Source of the DNA: Anaerolinea sp.
GTDB lineage: Bacteria > Chloroflexota > Anaerolineae > Anaerolineales > Anaerolineaceae
NCBI GenBank assembly: GCA_013824385.1
Contig: PNNU01000104.1
Span: 1-9,513, forward strand
Length of the DNA stretch: 9,513 bases
Direction: 5' to 3'
The notes under the pieces were generated by a model. The model was not told the origin of the DNA, ran no database searches, and worked only from the letters and a program-made list of their open reading frames with translations. The translations under genes were made by a program, and so were the position numbers. Positions 5,409 to 9,513 of the stretch are shown one piece after another. How positions within the stretch are numbered: the first letter of the stretch is position 1; the number at the start of each line of letters is the position of its first letter.

Positions 5409-7307
5409 ATGTCTTTTGGATACACAGGTTCAATTCTTCACGTTGATCTTTTCACTAAAAAAATAGAAATTGAAAACCCTCCTGAGGATTTTTATAGAAC
5501 TTATATGGGTGGGGGGGCAATGGGTTTGTTTTACATCCTTAAGGAAATTCCTGCGAAAACGGATCCCCTTTCTCCCGCGAATATTTTAACTTTTATGTGC
5601 TCAGTAACAACTGGAGCTGCAGTACCAGGTCAAAGTCGGATCAATGTCAATGCAAAATCTCCGATGACGGAGGGTATTGGCGATTCTCAGGCTGGAGGAT
5701 TTTTTCCTGCTGAATTAAAATTTGCCGGGTTCGATGGCATTGTAATTCGCGGTAAATCCCCAACTCCAGTTTACTTGTGGATTAATGATGGCAAAGTCGA
5801 AATCCGCGATGCTTCACATCTTTGGGGAAAGACTACTAAAGATGTAGATGCTTCACTGAAAACAGAACTCGATGACGCGAAAGTTCAGATTGCTCAAATA
5901 GGTCCCGCAGCCGAGAAGGGTGTTTTATTTTCAAGTATCGTTAATATGGTTAACCGAAATAACGGGCGAACAGGAATGGGCGCAGTAATGGCCAGTAAGA
6001 ATTTAAAGGCTATTGCTGTTAGAGGAACAAAAAAGGTTACCGTAGCAAATCCAGCATTATTAACTTCTCTTGCTAAACAAGGGGCGCACGATGTTAGCGA
6101 GAACCCTGATGTCGATGGTTTGGCAAAGCATGGCACAGCTTCTGTTGTTGCTTATCAAAATGATGCAGGCACTCTACCGACCAGAAACTACACTGAAGGC
6201 CAATTTGAGGAAGCCTCCAAGATCTCTGGAGAAACAATGACAGAGACCGTCTTAAAGAAAACGGATACTTGTTTTGCTTGTTCGGTAAGATGCAAACGAG
6301 TAGTTGAAGCTGAAAAAGATGGTTACAAAGTCGACCCATCATTTGGGGGTCCTGAATATGAAACAATTGGTACCTTTGGTTCTTATTGCGGAATATCTGA
6401 TCTTGAGGCAATTTGTTATGCAAATCAAGTTTGCAATGATTATGGTGTTGATACCATTTCTTGTGGTGCGACCATTGCTTTTGCCATGGAATGTTATGAA
6501 AAAGGAATAATCACCAATAAAGAAACAGGTGGAATTGAGCTGAAATTTGGAAACAAAGCTGCAATGCTTGAGGTACTTGACCAAATTGTCAAGAAATCAA
6601 CTCCGCTGGGAATCACACTTTCTCTTGGTTCTGCACGGGCTGCCGAAATATGGGGAGGAGACGCCAAAAAACTTCTTATAACAGTAAAGAACGAGGAAGC
6701 TCCCGCTCATATGCCGCAAGCCAAAAAATCACTTGCACTCATCTATGCAGTTAATGCATTTGGTGCAGACCATCAATCCAGTGAACATGACTGGATGTAT
6801 GAAATGGGCGGTGCGGACATTTACTTTGAACGATTAGCTTTGCTCGGTTTAAATAATCCACCTGAAGCTGGAGATTTTGGACCTGAAAAGGTGAAGTTTG
6901 CAAGCCTGACTCACACGTTCTATAGTATGCTCGATAGCCTGACCCTCTGTCAATTTGTTTTTGGCCCAGCCTGGACCTTGTTTGGACCTGCCGAAACAAT
7001 TGATTTGGTTAAAGGATGCACCGGGTGGGATGTAACTATTGAAGAATTAATGAAATTAGGTGAGCGTCGTATTGATATGATGAGGATATTTAATATTAGA
7101 GAAGGCTTCTCACGTAAAGACGACAAATTACCCGAAAAATTCTTTGTGCCATTGAAAGGTTCAGGCCCAACAAGCGGAGTGGCAGTGGATTCGGAAAAGC
7201 TTGAAAAAGCTATTGATTTGCATTATGAACTTATGGGATGGTCCAAAGAGGGAGTACCTTCTTTACAAAAACTAGAAGAATTAGGTTTAAGTTGGTCTAT
7301 TAAATAA
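5409..7307 (+). CDS. aor: Tungsten-type aldehyde:ferredoxin oxidoreductase family protein
   Basis: This 632-residue enzyme of the AOR family should oxidise an aldehyde to an acid, or run in reverse, passing electrons through a [4Fe-4S] cluster to ferredoxin. The metal is held by two pterin dithiolenes. The N-terminal domain (about 4-205) has GYTGSILHVDL, the R77-I-N-V pterin segment and the GDSQAGGFF loop (92-99). Cluster ligands are C288, C291, C295 (CxxCxxxC) and C514 in DSLTLC. GPEYET (314-319) supplies the glutamate near the metal, and GADH (452-455) the likely active-site histidine. Compared with Pyrococcus furiosus AOR as I recall it, several cofactor contacts differ: Q94 for Asn93, N343 in NDYGVD for Asp338, T512 for glycine in DxxGLC, and no DPRG loop. 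Length is normal (605-650). It has a strong ribosome-binding site, is divergent from the MoaD-like gene, and is followed by a terminator. No ferredoxin gene is adjacent. The substrate is not predictable. Confidence 0.95.
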   Translation: MSFGYTGSILHVDLFTKKIEIENPPEDFYRTYMGGGAMGLFYILKEIPAKTDPLSPANILTFMCSVTTGAAVPGQSRINVNAKSPMTEGIGDSQAGGFFPAELKFAGFDGIVIRGKSPTPVYLWINDGKVEIRDASHLWGKTTKDVDASLKTELDDAKVQIAQIGPAAEKGVLFSSIVNMVNRNNGRTGMGAVMASKNLKAIAVRGTKKVTVANPALLTSLAKQGAHDVSENPDVDGLAKHGTASVVAYQNDAGTLPTRNYTEGQFEEASKISGETMTETVLKKTDTCFACSVRCKRVVEAEKDGYKVDPSFGGPEYETIGTFGSYCGISDLEAICYANQVCNDYGVDTISCGATIAFAMECYEKGIITNKETGGIELKFGNKAAMLEVLDQIVKKSTPLGITLSLGSARAAEIWGGDAKKLLITVKNEEAPAHMPQAKKSLALIYAVNAFGADHQSSEHDWMYEMGGADIYFERLALLGLNNPPEAGDFGPEKVKFASLTHTFYSMLDSLTLCQFVFGPAWTLFGPAETIDLVKGCTGWDVTIEELMKLGERRIDMMRIFNIREGFSRKDDKLPEKFFVPLKGSGPTSGVAVDSEKLEKAIDLHYELMGWSKEGVPSLQKLEELGLSWSIK

Positions 7308-7339
7308 AGAATTCTTTTGGATTCAAGATTGATAAAACA

Positions 7340-7371
7340 AAAAACCCAATTTCAATTTGAATTGGGTTTTT
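7340..7371. terminator. Bidirectional intrinsic terminator between convergent genes
   Basis: AAAAACCCAATT (7340-7351) and AATTGGGTTTTT (7360-7371) form a perfect 12-bp stem with an 8-nt loop. The T-run serves the plus strand (AOR ends at 7307). On the minus strand the A-rich left side (from about 7334) gives TTTTTTGTTTT, so it can also end the ABC transcript that finishes at 7501. The remainder of the gap, 7372-7500, shows no gene or other clear signal. Confidence 0.85.
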
Positions 7372-7500
7372 ATATAACATAACGATAGCTTTCTTAAAGC
7401 AGATGAAAATTGAAGTCGAGATGAAGTAACTAAATGTTCCTTTCAATAACAAAGGCTCCACAATTCCTGTCAGCGGAGTAAATATTTATCAAACAAGCGT

Positions 7501-9108
7501 TTACGATTTTATATTCTTGAAAGAAAAGATGGCAAATTTATAACAAACCCAGGAAATGGCCAGGCTGATGGAAGTTGAAAGAAGAAAGCCTGCCGGGTTA
7601 TTGAAGGTGGTCAGCACCCATACCGGAATTATGGTTCCAATTAAGCCAAGGATGACTCCCTGGGTTCCAACCGTGGGCACGTTACCGTTTATCAAAAGGT
7701 CGCTTTTTGACTTGCGAAAAATATCAATGGCCGCCGTAAAGCCAATAGTTGCGAGAAGACCTGGCAATACGAGCAAGAAATTGAATGCGAAAGCATGTGT
7801 AATTATTGCTGAAACACCCAAACCTAAAAGGCAAATGACAAACAGGAGAAGCAAGTTGGGCAAGAGATCGTAGATCAATAGCTTTGGTTTGCGAATAGGA
7901 AGCTGCTGCAGGATTGGCCAACAGGCTAGGTCACTGCGCAAGCGCGGTGTCAACAATGGGCCAATTTGCATCACCAAAAAGAAAAGAGCCAATAGTTTGC
8001 TCATAAAACCTGGGACCAATGGTAGACCCATAGTGATGCTAAAAATGGTTAATAAAGGAAATAACTGCTTCCAACTAAATCCGCGGAGCTGTTGAAGTTG
8101 GTTCTTCCAAAGGAACACTGCATCACCTTTGTGCCTCCGACCCAGGGAGATTTTTCGTTTGCTGGTCAACCTGTTTTGTAAACGGTGCTGTTCGACGAGA
8201 TCAGTAAAACCATATCTCGTAGCGGTAGTCATTAACTCGATTTCAGATGTCTCTTGTGCAGCACGGTTCAAGTTGATATGGTGCGAGAGCCAAAACAGAA
8301 TACCCAGCAGGAACAGGGCTATACCAATTCCAAAAAGCAGCGGTGACGAGCCATCCCCATTAATATAATCTGAAGTCATGGCAATATTCAGGGGTGAAAA
8401 ACCTTTTAATTTGGAGTTGGTGAAGAAAGCAAGAGCTAAAGTAATCAACCCAAGGGCAACTGCTGGATATATGATCCAATTTCTTTGATCGTTCTTGCGA
8501 AGGCGAAGCACACCTATAATCCATTGAAATATATACATGGAAAAATGGATCGGAATGATATGAATCAAAGCTCTTATACCAAATCCCACGTAGCTAAAAA
8601 TTGCGTTGGAAGGATCCGCGCCGACGAAATTCAGTTCTGCAGTGGAAAAACCGAGGACGAGCGCCATGAGCCAGAAGGGTAGAGCGTTTTTAAGCCAGGG
8701 CATCCACAACCAGCGCAAGACGAGCATGCGGCGGCTGATCGGGGTTTGGCATAAGAGTGCCTTATCTGTTTCGGAAAACACAATGGGGCTTCTTCTGGCA
8801 GATTGAAAAAGACCGAATAAGTTCCAACAGGCTAAAACGACCCATTCAATGGTTATGGTAGTAGCCGTGCCTTGACCTGGATTGAGAAGGGACAATACCA
8901 TTCCACCATATTTGGCGAAGAAGAAGAGCATCATCATCAACCAGATGAAGAGGAAGATCACCAGATAAAGCAAATAAGCTTTATTAATGAACGAGCGGTC
9001 TTTTTGATCATAGGCGGCAAACGAAAGCCAATAACCCAGCTCATTTTCTTCCTGCCTGGAACGAAGCCAATGGATTGCTTTCAACTCAGGCTTCCTTGAT
9101 GGCGCCAT
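7501..9108 (-). CDS. Large ABC-2 type exporter permease, about twelve membrane helices
   Basis: This 535-residue integral membrane protein is the partner of the ATPase upstream on the same strand. Hydrophobic segments lie at about residues 44-64, 85-102, 141-156, 175-200, 212-230, 257-275, 347-366, 370-390, 413-440, 445-462, 483-502 and 508-528. A basic cytoplasmic loop covers 280-345. Each half holds a similar motif before a helix: DKALLCQTPISRRMLVLRW (115-133) and ACWPILQQLPIRKPKLLIYD (395-414). This suggests two six-helix halves fused into one chain. I start it at ATG 9108, which overlaps the ATPase end by 23 bases. The reading frame also runs back to a TTG at 9144, but the extra residues look less natural and overlap further; neither start has a clear Shine-Dalgarno, consistent with translational coupling. 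The substrate is unknown. The convergent terminator at 7340-7371 lies downstream. Confidence 0.86.
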   Translation of the reverse strand: MAPSRKPELKAIHWLRSRQEENELGYWLSFAAYDQKDRSFINKAYLLYLVIFLFIWLMMMLFFFAKYGGMVLSLLNPGQGTATTITIEWVVLACWNLFGLFQSARRSPIVFSETDKALLCQTPISRRMLVLRWLWMPWLKNALPFWLMALVLGFSTAELNFVGADPSNAIFSYVGFGIRALIHIIPIHFSMYIFQWIIGVLRLRKNDQRNWIIYPAVALGLITLALAFFTNSKLKGFSPLNIAMTSDYINGDGSSPLLFGIGIALFLLGILFWLSHHINLNRAAQETSEIELMTTATRYGFTDLVEQHRLQNRLTSKRKISLGRRHKGDAVFLWKNQLQQLRGFSWKQLFPLLTIFSITMGLPLVPGFMSKLLALFFLVMQIGPLLTPRLRSDLACWPILQQLPIRKPKLLIYDLLPNLLLLFVICLLGLGVSAIITHAFAFNFLLVLPGLLATIGFTAAIDIFRKSKSDLLINGNVPTVGTQGVILGLIGTIIPVWVLTTFNNPAGFLLSTSISLAISWVCYKFAIFSFKNIKS

Positions 9109-9513
9109 TGGCAATGAAAAACTGACGGTCAGATAGCGATTCAATCAGCCGCTGATCGTGGGTTGAAAGCAGAATGGTCTTGCCATTTCCCCGAAATCCG
9201 CGCAGAAGGTCAATCAGCAGGTCAACACTCTCAACGTCTAGGGCGGAGGTGGGTTCATCGAGCAGCAGCACTTCAAACGGGCGAATGAACGCCATTGCCA
9301 GACCCAGTTTTAGGCGCATGCCTCTGGAATAGTTGTGCGGAAAAAGGCTGCGCGCCTCCCACAAACCGAGGTCTTCGAAGCTCTTTTTACCCTTTATTTC
9401 AATTTCTTTTTTATCAAGGTTGTTTGCAGAAGCTATGAATTCAAGATGTTCCCAGGCGGTCAATTCAGTGTAGAAACGCGGTACATCCGGTACGAAAGCC
9501 ATGCGCCGGTGAA
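9086..9513 (-). CDS. ABC transporter ATP-binding protein, C-terminal part (cut by window edge)
   Basis: The last 141 or so residues are visible; Walker A and the start lie beyond 9513, so the apparent internal ATG at 9502 is not the true start. The visible part opens HRRMAFVPD, where the usual Q-loop glutamine is replaced by aspartate. It continues with YTELTAWEHLEFIA, the signature YSRGM, Walker B and D-loop LLLDEPTSALD, and switch histidine in LSTHD. The SRGM signature and VPD/VPE loop are typical of ATPases paired with large ABC-2 permeases. The next gene overlaps its end by 23 bases and encodes such a permease, so the two form one exporter. Sampled GC is about 60%, higher than the permease. 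The cargo cannot be inferred. Confidence 0.9.
   Translation of the reverse strand, partial: HRRMAFVPDVPRFYTELTAWEHLEFIASANNLDKKEIEIKGKKSFEDLGLWEARSLFPHNYSRGMRLKLGLAMAFIRPFEVLLLDEPTSALDVESVDLLIDLLRGFRGNGKTILLSTHDQRLIESLSDRQFFIANGAIKEA

Noticed and set aside
7384..7400. Small hairpin GCTTT-CTT-AAAGC downstream of the AOR terminator
   Set aside because: It has only five pairs with a 3-nt loop and no following T-run, as expected by chance in AT-rich spacer DNA.
7889..8368. Open frames on the plus strand opposite the large permease
   Set aside because: They are antisense shadows of a long minus-strand membrane protein, rich in Arg and Cys with no ribosome-binding sites or recognisable motifs.
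9109..9144. TTG at 9144 as the start of the large permease
   Set aside because: It would lengthen the overlap with the ATPase gene to 59 bases using a rare start codon, while an ATG at 9108 lies in the same frame with a typical short overlap.

Overview
The window is 9.5 kb of bacterial DNA with seven complete protein genes and two genes cut by the window edges. The organism is probably an anaerobe: a tungsten-type aldehyde:ferredoxin oxidoreductase (AOR) sits in the middle, head to head with a small MoaD/ThiS-type sulfur carrier. The remaining genes are an ECF sigma factor, a lipoprotein, two ABC-2 type export systems and an ABC-F ATPase of the Uup type. Nothing here fixes the phylum. The mixture would fit an anaerobic Chloroflexota lineage, but that is a guess. 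No rRNA, tRNA, CRISPR array, transposase or phage gene was seen.

Layout. (1) Positions 1-600, minus strand: an ECF sigma factor whose stop overlaps the start of a truncated next gene, possibly its anti-sigma factor. (2) Positions 790-2862, plus strand and divergent from the sigma gene: a tight operon of lipoprotein, ABC ATPase and six-helix ABC-2 permease, resembling NosL/NosF/NosY-like export sets, closed by a good intrinsic terminator at 2893-2936. (3) Positions 3005-4828, plus strand: uup, with its own likely promoter and clearly higher GC (about 57-60% in sampled lines) than its left and right neighbours (about 32-42%). (4) Positions 5078-7307: the MoaD-like gene (minus) and the AOR gene (plus) diverge from an 85-bp spacer that carries a 14-bp perfect palindrome and a promoter-like segment. 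(5) Position 7340-7371: a strong hairpin with T-tracts on both strands, separating AOR from the convergent last unit. (6) Positions 7501-9513, minus strand: a second ABC exporter, with a partial ATPase followed by an overlapping, roughly twelve-helix permease.

How the genes may work together. The sigma factor and the divergent lipoprotein/ABC operon could form an envelope-response module, although no ECF-type promoter could be identified upstream of either. The MoaD-like protein is the natural partner for making the tungsten/molybdenum pterin cofactor of the AOR, and the shared spacer suggests joint control. The AOR has the cubane cysteines but departs from my recollection of the Pyrococcus enzyme at several cofactor-contacting motifs, so it probably belongs to a divergent subfamily whose substrate cannot be read from sequence. 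I found no convincing wholly new system. The best leads are the AOR variant, its palindrome-controlled divergent spacer, and the composition break at uup.
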